A DNA stretch of 64,000 bases from UTCFX2 sp963827155 (GTDB lineage Bacteria; Chloroflexota; Anaerolineae; Anaerolineales; UBA4823), in contig CAWGZV010000003.1 of the NCBI GenBank assembly GCA_963827155.1, positions 310,001-374,000 on the forward strand. Reading direction: 5' to 3'. Of this stretch, positions 27,188 through 35,644 are shown piece by piece (position 1 is the stretch's first letter; each line of letters starts with the position of its first letter). The position numbers were made by a program, and so were the translations under genes. Below the pieces are notes generated by a model. The model saw nothing but the letters and a program-made list of their open reading frames with translations. It was not told the origin of the DNA and searched no databases.

Positions 27188-27652
27188 TTAAGGTACTAAG
27201 ACTTTCACAACCACCTTTTTGACTTCCATCGGTTGGCCTGAGGCGCATTGAGGCGCGTGCGCGTCCTCTGGAAAAAGGATCGCCAACCAGCCTGGGCGTA
27301 GCTTGACCCAATTTAATTGGTCCGCGGCGGCATTTCCTGTCCAGGCGTCAGTTTCTGGGTTGTAAGGCGTATTCACAGCTGTGCCCTCGGTCATCGTCCA
27401 ACCGATTGTTTCTTCACCATCGACTAGAAATTGAAGATCAATATATTTGCGATGTCCTTCCAGCTCCACCTGATCTCCGACAGCTTTTGTGGTGTAAGAG
27501 GTTACATAGGCGAAGACCCGTTCGCCATCAATGGAAAATCGGCCTTCTTCCCACTTGCTCGGCTCCAGGGTTTTTAGAAATTCGATGCCCTTCATTATGT
27601 CGGGATTATGCTGCGCCTGGTTGTGGATATTTTCAAGGGTTGTTACGATCAT
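27188..27652 (-). CDS. YhcH/YjgK/YiaL (DUF386) family protein, NanQ-like
   Basis: A 154-residue cupin-like protein. HRKYIDLQFLVDGEE and ILFPEDAHAPQCA are the family metal-binding segments with conserved His and Glu. The E. coli homologue NanQ is an anomerase of the sialic acid pathway, and YiaL is linked to 2,3-diketogulonate use. The ATG overlaps the KdsB-like stop by four bases, so it is the last gene of the IclR operon. Together with a NanA/DapA-type aldolase upstream, it supports a keto-sugar acid substrate. Confidence 0.9.
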   Translation of the reverse strand: MIVTTLENIHNQAQHNPDIMKGIEFLKTLEPSKWEEGRFSIDGERVFAYVTSYTTKAVGDQVELEGHRKYIDLQFLVDGEETIGWTMTEGTAVNTPYNPETDAWTGNAAADQLNWVKLRPGWLAILFPEDAHAPQCASGQPMEVKKVVVKVLVP

Positions 27653-28393
27653 AGGTGTTTTTCCCGATTTGATATTATTTGGCGCACCTTCTCAAGATCT
27701 TCGGGTGTGTCTACGCTCAAACCGTTGTATTCGTACTGGGTGACGACAACTTTGAGCCTGACGCCGTTTTCCAATATTCGCAATTGTTCAAGCGATTCGG
27801 TTTTTTCCAGTGGTGTCTGCGGCATCTGAACATATTCCATCAGGAAGTCTTTGCGGTAAACATAAATTCCGATGTGTTCGTATGCCTGGTGACCTTCCAC
27901 TTTTCTTGGATAAGGGATAAGCGACCTCGAAAAGTAGAGCGCGTTCCCTTTAAGATCGCAGACAGTTTTTACTACATGAGGGCTGTTGAGCTCTTCCTCA
28001 CTCAGGATTGGTCGGCATAAGGTGCAAGCTTTGATCGAAGGATCGTCGATCATCGGCTGGATGGCCTCATCGATCATCGCGCGGATCAAGCAGCGGTTCA
28101 TCGCCCTGGATATTGACGACGATGTCGGCATCCAGGTCTTTTGCCACTTCCGCGATCCGATCCGTCCCGGTAGAGTGGTTTGGCGAGGTCATCTCCGCCT
28201 CTCCACCGAATTTACGGACGGCTTCGACGATTCGGTTGTCATCCGTGGCAACGATCACTCGGTCCAATAACTTAGCTTGCTGGACGGTCTGAACCACATA
28301 TTGGATCATCGGCTTTCCCAGAATTTCCTTAAGCGGTTTACCTTCCAGGCGGGTAGAGCCGTAACGAGCAGGGATTATTCCTGCGATCTTCAT
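27649..28393 (-). CDS. kdsB: 3-deoxy-manno-octulosonate cytidylyltransferase-like protein (one frameshift)
   Basis: Starts at 28393 with the nucleotide-binding signature IIPARYGSTRLEGKPL, then DRVIVATDDNRIVEAV and STGTDRIAEVAKDL, ending the first frame at VNIQGDEPLLDP. After an extra base near 28078-28083 the frame resumes as AMIDEAIQPMIDD and continues with NALYFSRSLIPYPR, YEHIGIYVYRKDFL and NGLSVDTPEDLEKV. Repaired length is about 248 residues, exactly that of KdsB. KdsB makes CMP-Kdo for LPS, but no other LPS gene is present here. It may activate a related ulosonic acid. The start overlaps the upstream gene by four bases. Confidence 0.9.
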
Positions 28394-29610
28394 GAGAACC
28401 TCCTGTATTTTCGACTTGTTTCCATCATCATCTGGCGATCAAATGCGTGGATATTTCCTACGATCCACTCGCGCATTTGCTGACCAGCGGGTGTCTGTTG
28501 AGGATGGCTGAGATATTCGAGCTTAATGTTTAAGGCTGAAGCGGTTTTCCAGGCGAGGATAGGCCAAAGCATCCCGATGTCGCCCACCAGCGGCAAGCTG
28601 TTCTCTAGACGGGCAAATCCTGACATCTCCATCCGGAATGGGATGCCCGTCAGTTTGGTTTTCGGCAGTCCTTTATCAATCGCGGCTTGGACGGTTGAGC
28701 TCTCTCGCTGCATATCCCAGGCGCGTTTGAGATTCGGATCCAGATCAATCCGGATCAGCGACTTGTTCTGCAGTCGTGTGGTAGGATAACCATCCCAACC
28801 AGCCCAAATTCCGTGTCCTGTGAAGGTCTCAAAAGGACCATCGTGGATCTCCTGCGTCAATGCGATGGCTGATTCAACGATAATATCAGCAGAATCGAGC
28901 ATGGATGCCATGCGCATGCACCTTTCGGTTATCGAGATGCTGTCGCCTATCGCAAGACCCACGCCGCCTCCACCAATCAGCTGCGGCACGCTGACAAGCG
29001 CAGGCACCCCTTTCCGTGCCGCTGCACCGATCATCGTCTTTGGAGCTGCTCCCCAACCCGCCACTGTCTCGAAAGGCAGGCCTGCAGATTTGGCGACTCC
29101 CAAGATCTCACGGCTGAGACGCTCCGTCCGCAGTCCCATCGGATAAGCCATATTGCCAGCAGCTTTTATTATGGTGCTGCCTTCAGCCTCAAGACCGCGC
29201 CGGATGAGATCTTCATCCAATTCCATTTCTCGGCGCACAGCTTCCAGCAACTCATCATCCATCTCGGTAATTTCGAAGATATCCCCCATCGGCAATAATT
29301 CAGGATCAATTCCCAGATTGATTCCATTTACGCGGTGCACCCTGTCCAGCGTTCCCGCCAGTTCATGGGCAATGACGGCTGAGCTGGTTGAGACGCCGTC
29401 GACAATCCCTTTCTCGATCAGCTCAGCGATCAGGGTAGTGACGCCTTCATGCAGATTTGGGCCGCTGCCGGTGATGACAACAACTTTTCCGCCATTTTTC
29501 TTGACCTGGATCAAGCGCTTTAGCCCTTCATCCAGTAGTTCTTGGGTATCCGGCGGGAGGGCATCGAAATATTCCTGGACTGCACTCCCCGGATCTGAGA
29601 CGAACAACAT
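28390..29610 (-). CDS. conserved protein of unknown function, possibly deoxyhypusine-synthase-like fold
   Basis: 406 residues with no confident family. The segment VVVITGSGPNLHEG followed by LIAELIEKGIVDGVSTSSA resembles, to my eye, the NAD-binding region of deoxyhypusine synthase-like proteins, but catalytic residues cannot be assigned. Further glycine-rich stretches (GWGAAPKTMIGAAARKG, QLIGGGGVGLAIGD) suggest nucleotide or cofactor binding. No signal peptide or membrane helix is evident. The gene is coupled to kdsB by a four-base overlap and follows the aldolase gene by 22 bases, so it probably catalyses a step in the same pathway. Confidence 0.75.
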   Translation of the reverse strand: MLFVSDPGSAVQEYFDALPPDTQELLDEGLKRLIQVKKNGGKVVVITGSGPNLHEGVTTLIAELIEKGIVDGVSTSSAVIAHELAGTLDRVHRVNGINLGIDPELLPMGDIFEITEMDDELLEAVRREMELDEDLIRRGLEAEGSTIIKAAGNMAYPMGLRTERLSREILGVAKSAGLPFETVAGWGAAPKTMIGAAARKGVPALVSVPQLIGGGGVGLAIGDSISITERCMRMASMLDSADIIVESAIALTQEIHDGPFETFTGHGIWAGWDGYPTTRLQNKSLIRIDLDPNLKRAWDMQRESSTVQAAIDKGLPKTKLTGIPFRMEMSGFARLENSLPLVGDIGMLWPILAWKTASALNIKLEYLSHPQQTPAGQQMREWIVGNIHAFDRQMMMETSRKYRRFS

Positions 29611-29632
29611 AGTGGACCTCTCTTTTAGGTTG

Positions 29633-30522
29633 TTAGATTTTACCGAGCTGGTTGAGCCCGATTTCGAGATGTTTTTCTTCTTCAGCAGTCAGCTGTCGAA
29701 TAGGCAGCCGGGTCTTTCCCATTTTCATCCCTTGCAGCTCCAGTGCGGCTTTGAAATGGGCGAGATCATCTTTTAAACCGCCCGAATCTGGTTGATCAGC
29801 GCCTGCTCAGCCCTGGCTTGCTCAAGATCTCCTGCGTGAAATGCATCGAGCAAGCGCCGGAAGACCTGCGGAAAGACATTCGAGTTTCCAGAAATCTGCC
29901 CGTGCGAACCTATCGACAGAGCCGGCAGGGCGAGGGCGTCGGTGCCGCAGAGAGGGTTGAAATTGCTCCCACCCACCTGAACATACTCCTGGAAGCGGAT
30001 CAAGTCGATGCTGCTGAGTTTGATCGCGGCATACTGCGGTGCGGCGGAACGAAGCCGCATCAGAAGTTGAGGGGTGATCTCGTGTTTGGCGTTTCCAGGG
30101 AAGCTGTAGAGTGCCAGGGGAAATCCAGGCACAGCCTTCGCAATTGCCAGATAATGATCGAAAAGAGATTGTTCGTCCAGGGTGTAGAAAAACGGCGTGA
30201 TAATGGAAGCTCCCGAAGCTCCGATATGGGCAGCGTGCTCGGTGAGCGCGATCGTTTCGGCGGTAGAAATACTCCCGGTATGCACCAGTACGGGGATCCG
30301 ATTCGCGGTGTGCTGCACGACCCGTTCCGCCAGATATTTTCGCTCCTCAAAGGTCAGCAAAAATCCTTCTCCAGTCGTTCCGCCAGGCAGGATCGCATCC
30401 ACCCCGTTCGCGATTAAAAAATCTATCAACTGATCGAGTGATTTCTCAAAAATCTTTCCCAGTTCATCAAAAGGTGTCAGGATTGGACAGATCAATCCAT
30501 GAAAAGGTTCAGCAGGATTCAT
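29633..30522 (-). CDS. DapA/NanA-family aldolase (one frameshift near the C-terminus)
   Basis: Starts at 30522. GGTTGEGFLL is the carboxylate motif, LALYSFPGNAKH holds the catalytic Tyr and AAIKLSSIDLIRFQEY the Schiff-base Lys. The frame ends early at 29773, but one added base near 29778 (minus-strand GG to GGG) continues as GLKDDLAHFKAALELQGM to a stop at 29633. The repaired length, about 296 residues, is normal for the family. N-acetylneuraminate lyase, KDG aldolase and dihydrodipicolinate synthase share these residues. The neighbours (KdsB-like, YhcH-like, IclR) favour a ulosonic-acid lyase. Confidence 0.88.
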
Positions 30523-30556
30523 TAACGAAATTGCTCCATTTCATCAAGAATTGTTT

Positions 30557-31339
30557 TCATTCTGGTAGTGAAAGAACATAGGAAAATTTCTGGGGGACAT
30601 ATCCCATCCGCCGAGAAATCTCCTGGGCTGTAAGCACCACCTGGTTCGAGAGCTCCCCAAGACGGGCTCCGACAATCTCGGGATCGACGCCAGATACTGA
30701 GCAAGCACCAACAACTTTTGAATCCCCACTAAATATGGGTGCTCCGATACAAAATACATTGGACTCGTGCTCAGCATGGTCGAGCGCATAACCCCGCTGC
30801 CGGGTGAGCGCCAAATCCGCCAAAAGGCTGTCAAGGGTTGTGAGAGTGTTCTCTGTGAAAGGAGTCATTTTCAGTCGCTTCATGATCTCGATGACTTCAT
30901 CTTGCCTGAGGCAAGAGAGAATGGCCTTGCCGACCGATGTGCAGTACATCGGGACGCGCTCTCCAACCGCAGTTCGAGCGAGCAGGCGGCGCGGGGATTT
31001 AAGTGCATATATATAAAGTACGTTCTCATTTTCCCATATCGTGAGATAGGTCGATTCTTTGGATAAATCGGCAAGCTGGCGGAGGAGCGGCGCGGCACGA
31101 TCTCGGATTTCAATATTGACGCGGGCGTTTTGGGTCAGGACAATGACCCTGGTTCCTAATGCATATTCGTCATTCTCTACCCGTTCTATATAGCCGGAGC
31201 TAACCAGGGTTGCCAGGATGTGGTGGGCAGTGCTCTTCGGGATCGCGAGGGTATGGCTGATCTCGGTCAGCGAGAGGCGCGGTTTTTGGGCGCTGAACAG
31301 GCTGAGGATATCGAGAGCTTTCGTAATAGAGTGGATCAC
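30557..31339 (-). CDS. IclR-family transcriptional regulator
   Basis: A 260-residue regulator. The N-terminal winged helix is ALDILSLFSAQKPRLSLTEI with recognition helix IPKSTAHHILATLVSSGY. The C-terminal ligand domain has VPMYCTSVGKAILSCL and GYALDHAEHESNVFCIGAPI, as in KdgR/IclR sensors of keto-acid ligands. It is the first gene of the leftward operon and has a perfect 17-base palindrome upstream, so autoregulation and control of the aldolase-kdsB-yhcH genes is likely. The KdgR precedent (2-keto-3-deoxygluconate as inducer) fits the proposed pathway. Confidence 0.93.
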   Translation of the reverse strand: MIHSITKALDILSLFSAQKPRLSLTEISHTLAIPKSTAHHILATLVSSGYIERVENDEYALGTRVIVLTQNARVNIEIRDRAAPLLRQLADLSKESTYLTIWENENVLYIYALKSPRRLLARTAVGERVPMYCTSVGKAILSCLRQDEVIEIMKRLKMTPFTENTLTTLDSLLADLALTRQRGYALDHAEHESNVFCIGAPIFSGDSKVVGACSVSGVDPEIVGARLGELSNQVVLTAQEISRRMGYVPQKFSYVLSLPE

Positions 31340-31383
31340 AGACTTGCACTATGTGGAGGGGTTTGATCGATTGCAATAAGATA

Positions 31384-31400
31384 GTTTCACAATGTGAAAC
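31384..31400. promoter_or_regulatory. perfect palindrome, candidate IclR operator
   Basis: GTTTCACAATGTGAAAC is a perfect 8-base inverted repeat around one central base, 45-61 bases upstream of the iclR start codon. IclR-family regulators bind short palindromes of this kind over their own promoters. The gene-free stretch 31340-31534 otherwise holds only the terminator of the formate dehydrogenase operon. Confidence 0.75.
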
Positions 31401-31474
31401 GTTATTCCATATTTATGGATATTATATCATAAGCTTGTTCATTAACTCTGTTGACAGCTTAATTGACACGGATG

Positions 31475-31504
31475 AAAAAGCAGCGCTCAATTTTCGAGCG
31501 CTGC
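31475..31504 (-). terminator. rho-independent terminator of the formate dehydrogenase operon
   Basis: GCAGCGCTC (31480-31488) and GAGCGCTGC (31496-31504) form a perfect 9-pair GC-rich stem with a seven-base loop. Read on the minus strand it is followed at once by TTTTT (31479-31475). It lies 31 bases past the fdhA stop. Confidence 0.85.
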
Positions 31505-31534
31505 ATAAGACCATTTGCAGTAAAAAGGTTTGCA

Positions 31535-33697
31535 TCAATATCGACCGCGCCGGGTCTCCAGATGTGGATCGGCAAGGTCGGTCTCCCTGGCAGGGATCAC
31601 CTGCACAGCACAGGCTTTATATTCTGGGATGCGAGCTTCAGGATCGAGGGCGTCTATCGTAAGCAAATTCGCAGCGGCTTCAACAAAGTGGAAAGGAATA
31701 AAAACCACGCCGGCGCTGATTTTTTCACTGACCTCGGCACGCAAGACGATCTCGCCCCTTCGGGTCACAAGCCGGACTGGCTGCTGGTCTAATATCCCGA
31801 GCATTTCCGCATCCACCGGATGGATCTGGGCGAGGGCTTCAGGATAGAGGGCATTCAACTGCGAGTGGCGGGTCATTGTCCCGCCATGCCAGTGTTCCAA
31901 AACCCGACCGGTGGTGAGGATAAAGGGATACTCATCATCAGGCTGCTCGACCACCGGGACAAAATCAAGTGGGTGGAATTTACCTCTCCCACGCGGGAAG
32001 CTCTCGGAAAACAGGTAAGGGGTGCCTGGGTGATTCTCATCCCAGACGGGGACCTGCAAACCGCGGTCGTTAAGCCGGTCATAGCTCACGCCTTTAAATT
32101 CGGGGACATTTTGGCTCAGCTCTGCCATTACTTCTGCTGGGTGGTTGTAAACCCAGCCTGCTGTATTTGGTCGCCCAAGTCGAGCTTCGATCCTCCGAGC
32201 CAGGTCACAGATGATCTCCCAATCCGGGCGTGCTTCGCCGCGGGGCTCCATCGCTTTACGCACCCGCTGAACCCGGCGGTCGGTGTTTGTAAATGTGCCG
32301 TCTTTTTCTGCCCAGGATACTGCCGGCAAGAAGACGTCTGCAAAAGCCCCAGATTCGTTTATGAAAAGGTCCTGCGCCACAAGGAACTCTAATTGTTTCA
32401 TGTGCTCGCGGGTGAGATTCAAATTTGGCTCACTCATCATCGGATTTTCCCCCATGATATAGAGCGCCCTCACGCCTCCTGGGTGAGCATGGCTGAGGAT
32501 CTCGGTAGTTGTTAATCCAAGCTGCCGGTTTAAACCACCCGCCTCGATGTTCCAGGCTTTTTCCCACCTCTCCGCATTTTGTGGGTCATCCACCCGCATA
32601 TAACCCGGATAATGAAATGGCATTGCGCCCATATCCGAGGCGCCTTGGACGTTATTTTGACCGCGCAGCGGATTCAAGCCGGTGCCTTCCCGTCCGATAT
32701 GCCCGGTGAGGAACGCCAGGTGGATGAGGGCTAATGCGCTGGAGGTGCCATGAGAAAGCTGAGAGATGCCCATCCCCCAATATATGGCAGCCCGATCTGC
32801 TCTGGCATAGAGCCTTGCCGCCTCTCGGATCAGCTCGCGATCCACACCCGATACCATTTCGGCATATTCTGGGGTGAACTTCTCGACGGATTGAACAAAA
32901 TCATCGTATCCTTCGGTACGCGTCTCAATGAACGCTTGGTTCACCAGCCCTTCTGAAACGATTACGTGAGCCATTGCACTGAAGAGCGGTACATTGCTCC
33001 CTGGTTTCAGCGGCAGCCACAGCTCAGCAAAATCGACCAGCTCCAACCGGCGAGGATCGATGACGATCATTTTCGCGCCGTATTTTTGAACGGCGGCTTT
33101 CATCTGCAGCGCGATAATCGGGTGATTTTCGGTTGTGTTGGAGCCGGTGACGATAAATACGTCATTCTTGATCACCTCAGCAGCCGTATTGCTCATCGCC
33201 GAAGACCCAACCGCTTGCTGTAAAGCCACCACTGAACCGGCGTGGCACAGCCGAGTGCAGTGATCGATGTTATTGGTCCGAAACAAAGATCGGAATAACT
33301 TCTGCATCAGATAATTGTCTTCGTTTGTGGCTTTTGCGCAAAGATATGCCGCAACCGCCTGCCATCCATCACGATGGTGGATTGCTACCAGGCGATCGGC
33401 GACTAAATCCAGGGCAGCGTCCCAAGACACCGGGTGCCATTCATCGAGGTCGAAGGCTTGTTCTCGCGCTCCTGCGAGCTGAGGGGTTTTTCGAACCATT
33501 GGACTGGTAACGCGTTTCGGATGGTAGATAAAATCGTAGCCAAAACGGCCTTTGACACAAAGATTCCCATGATTGACAACGCTGTCGAACGGCGCGGTCA
33601 CCTTATAAATATATTCGTCTTTCAAATGGAGATTTAGATTGCAGCCGACGCCGCAGTATGGGCACGTAGTCGATACAGTCTTATCCGGAGTAATCAC
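31535..33697 (-). CDS. fdhA: formate dehydrogenase catalytic subunit (molybdopterin oxidoreductase), Cys-type
   Basis: About 720 residues. I place the start at GTG 33697, five bases after GGAGG; an upstream start at 33730 is open but lacks a ribosome site. The [4Fe-4S] ligands are in CPYCGVGC and NLCVKGR. The residue that is selenocysteine in E. coli FdhF is Cys here (CTRLCHAGSVVAL), followed by the conserved His. Molybdopterin-binding segments (YWGMGISQLSHG, GEGTGLNPLRGQNNVQGA) and the C-terminal GRVLEHWHGGTMTR are clear. The protein oxidises formate to CO2 (or the reverse) and passes electrons to the HoxU- and HoxF-like subunits encoded upstream. Confidence 0.92.
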   Translation of the reverse strand: MITPDKTVSTTCPYCGVGCNLNLHLKDEYIYKVTAPFDSVVNHGNLCVKGRFGYDFIYHPKRVTSPMVRKTPQLAGAREQAFDLDEWHPVSWDAALDLVADRLVAIHHRDGWQAVAAYLCAKATNEDNYLMQKLFRSLFRTNNIDHCTRLCHAGSVVALQQAVGSSAMSNTAAEVIKNDVFIVTGSNTTENHPIIALQMKAAVQKYGAKMIVIDPRRLELVDFAELWLPLKPGSNVPLFSAMAHVIVSEGLVNQAFIETRTEGYDDFVQSVEKFTPEYAEMVSGVDRELIREAARLYARADRAAIYWGMGISQLSHGTSSALALIHLAFLTGHIGREGTGLNPLRGQNNVQGASDMGAMPFHYPGYMRVDDPQNAERWEKAWNIEAGGLNRQLGLTTTEILSHAHPGGVRALYIMGENPMMSEPNLNLTREHMKQLEFLVAQDLFINESGAFADVFLPAVSWAEKDGTFTNTDRRVQRVRKAMEPRGEARPDWEIICDLARRIEARLGRPNTAGWVYNHPAEVMAELSQNVPEFKGVSYDRLNDRGLQVPVWDENHPGTPYLFSESFPRGRGKFHPLDFVPVVEQPDDEYPFILTTGRVLEHWHGGTMTRHSQLNALYPEALAQIHPVDAEMLGILDQQPVRLVTRRGEIVLRAEVSEKISAGVVFIPFHFVEAAANLLTIDALDPEARIPEYKACAVQVIPARETDLADPHLETRRGRY

Positions 33698-33747
33698 ATA
33701 GGCCTCCGATTGTAGATGCATCCGAAGCATTTGTTCATGTTACCTAC

Positions 33748-34602
33748 CTATATCACGATAAGCATTATGGCAAAAAGTGCGGTAACAATACCGACGATCT
33801 GGATTGGGGCGGCGCGTTCTTTCAGAATGAACCAGGCGAGCAGAACCGTCCCCGCCGGATAGAGGGAGCTCAACACCGCGGCGATATCCATGCGTCCGAT
33901 CTGGCCGGCGAGCACAAAGAATGTGTTCCCGCCTGTATCTAACACACCACTGAGCGCCACAAGCGGTAAGATCCCGCGCTCTGGGATTCGTTTTTTACCC
34001 AGGAACGTGGCGATCAGGATCAAAAAAACTACTGAAGTGATACGCGTTGAAATGATCGGCCAGAATCTGGCGTTTTGGCTTGCCATGTTCAGCAGAACGA
34101 AGAAAAAACCGAAAACGACGCCAGCAATCACTGGCAGGCTTAACTGCTTCCAATTGAAATAGATCGCTTTTCCTTCTTCACTTTGGCTCGCGATCAGCAG
34201 GATGGCGATCAATCCCAAAAAGATCCCTCCGATCGTGGCTGGATCTGGAAAGCCTTCCCAATAGATCCCGACAAAAACGGGGATGATCGCTCCGATCAAA
34301 GCTGAAACCGGGGCAGCAATACTCATCTTGCCTTCTGCCAGCGCCTTGTAAAGCAGCACCAGACCGAATCCGCCGCATAATCCAGCTAAACCACCCAAAA
34401 GCCAGACCTGCATTGGTGGGAAAGGCTCTTTGGTAAACAGCGCCAGCGGGAGCAGAATCAGCAGCCCGATGCTCTCAGCGCCAATGACCACGGCGTATGC
34501 GCTGGCGCGTTTAGAAGCCACACCGCCAATAAAGTCAGCGCCGCCCCAAGATGCGGCAGCTGCCAGACCCATGGATACTGTCCCGATCGTGTTGGAGCTC
34601 AA
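33748..34602 (-). CDS. EamA/DMT-superfamily transporter
   Basis: A 284-residue protein with ten predicted membrane helices in two EamA repeats; GLAGLCGGFGLVLLYKALAEG and SGVLDTGGNTFFVLAGQIG are equivalent segments of the two halves. The family exports amino acids, nucleotides or other metabolites; the substrate is unknown. The TTG at 34602 overlaps the HoxU-like stop by four bases; an ATG at 34572 is an alternative start. It is inserted between two subunit genes of the formate dehydrogenase, which is unusual. Confidence 0.88.
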   Translation of the reverse strand: MSSNTIGTVSMGLAAAASWGGADFIGGVASKRASAYAVVIGAESIGLLILLPLALFTKEPFPPMQVWLLGGLAGLCGGFGLVLLYKALAEGKMSIAAPVSALIGAIIPVFVGIYWEGFPDPATIGGIFLGLIAILLIASQSEEGKAIYFNWKQLSLPVIAGVVFGFFFVLLNMASQNARFWPIISTRITSVVFLILIATFLGKKRIPERGILPLVALSGVLDTGGNTFFVLAGQIGRMDIAAVLSSLYPAGTVLLAWFILKERAAPIQIVGIVTALFAIMLIVI

Positions 34603-35297
34603 TCCCTGCGCCTCCTGCCCCCGCGCGGGCTGGCAGCAACAACTTCCTCAGGGAGATGACCGGTCTCCAGCAGCCATTCCCGCTTGGGTTTGAGGGCATT
34701 CGAAGGACACACTCCAACGCATTGACCGCAAAACACGCAAGTTGTCAGCGGCATCGGTTGATCGAAGAATGTGGAGATTTGGGTCTCAAAACCTCGTCCG
34801 GAAAAATCCAGCGCATAAGTGTATTGAGCGTCTTCAGCGCAAACCTGCACACAGCGCCAGCATAGCACGCACTTGGAGTAATCTCGGATGTACATGGGAT
34901 TGTCGTCGAGCAGCGGGACCTCGCGCCGCTCGGTGTTTGGGAATCGCTTAGGGTCGGCTTCAACATCGACCATTATCTGTTGAATCTCGGGGGCTTCCGA
35001 GAGATCGACCGCTGAATGGAGCAGCTCCAAGATCGTCTTGCGGCTGCGCAGCACACGCTCAGAATGCGTGTGTACGACCATACCCGATGAGGCTTCAGCC
35101 ACACAAGATGCAGCCAGCACTCGCCAACCTTCCACCTCTACGGTGCAGGTTCGGCACAACCCATTCGAGGTTGTAGCCTCATGATAGCAGATCACGGGGA
35201 TATCAATCCCCACTTCCCGGGCAGCTTGCAGGATCGTAGTTCCGATTGGAACAGTCAGCTCCCGACCATCGATGGTGAATGTAATTTCGTCAGTCAT
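34599..35297 (-). CDS. formate dehydrogenase iron-sulfur subunit (HoxU/NuoG-N-like)
   Basis: About 232 residues from the ATG at 35297; the longer open frame overlaps mazG and is not used. The plant-type [2Fe-2S] domain has ligands in CYHEATTSNGLCRTC and SCVAEASSG. A His/Cys segment follows, then two [4Fe-4S] motifs, CVLCWRCVQVC and CVFCGQCVGVC. This is the organisation of HoxU and of the NuoG N-terminus. It would carry electrons between FdhA and the NuoF-like flavoprotein. Confidence 0.9.
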   Translation of the reverse strand: MTDEITFTIDGRELTVPIGTTILQAAREVGIDIPVICYHEATTSNGLCRTCTVEVEGWRVLAASCVAEASSGMVVHTHSERVLRSRKTILELLHSAVDLSEAPEIQQIMVDVEADPKRFPNTERREVPLLDDNPMYIRDYSKCVLCWRCVQVCAEDAQYTYALDFSGRGFETQISTFFDQPMPLTTCVFCGQCVGVCPSNALKPKREWLLETGHLPEEVVAASPRGGRRRRD

Positions 35298-35298
35298 G

Positions 35299-35640
35299 CT
35301 AGCGATGATCTCCTTCGCCGCGAATCTGGTCTCTCTCCAATCTGGAGAACAGCTTTTCCAGGTTCGATTCGGCAACCTCCTCGAGTGTGAGGTCCAATTC
35401 GGTGCAGATTTGAGCAAGGTACCAGAGCACATCGCCTAACTCGCTCTTCAATGCCTGGCGGTCCTCTTCACTGATGATGCCTTGTTTATCTCGGAAGATT
35501 TTTTTAACCTTCCCGGCAACTTCGCCAGCCTCGTTCGTCAGTCCTAGAGTTGGATAAACAATTGGATGGTCCACATGGATCAGGTTCCAGGTCTTGCGGG
35601 ATTGAAGTTGGTAATCGTTGATTGATTGAAGCTTGACCAT
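35299..35640 (-). CDS. MazG-like nucleotide pyrophosphohydrolase
   Basis: A 113-residue all-alpha NTP-PPase. The metal-binding motif EAGEVAGKVKK and ELGDVLWYLAQIC (E-x2-E ... E-x2-D pattern) are intact. Such proteins hydrolyse non-canonical or surplus NTPs to NMP and pyrophosphate. It lies between the NuoF-like gene (four bases upstream) and the HoxU-like gene (one base downstream), so it is transcribed with formate dehydrogenase. No functional link is known to me. Confidence 0.88.
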   Translation of the reverse strand: MVKLQSINDYQLQSRKTWNLIHVDHPIVYPTLGLTNEAGEVAGKVKKIFRDKQGIISEEDRQALKSELGDVLWYLAQICTELDLTLEEVAESNLEKLFSRLERDQIRGEGDHR

Positions 35641-35644
35641 TGCA

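Noticed and set aside
29153..29776. A 207-codon plus-strand frame opposite the unknown protein
   Set aside because: Ser-rich antisense translation with no domain; the minus-strand gene is coupled to its neighbours.
33000..33400. Possible selenocysteine TGA in formate dehydrogenase
   Set aside because: The codon at the catalytic position encodes Cys and no in-frame TGA interrupts the gene.
34599..35432. Longer HoxU-like protein starting at 35432
   Set aside because: The extra 45 residues overlap mazG in another frame and look non-coding; ATG 35297 begins the [2Fe-2S] domain.
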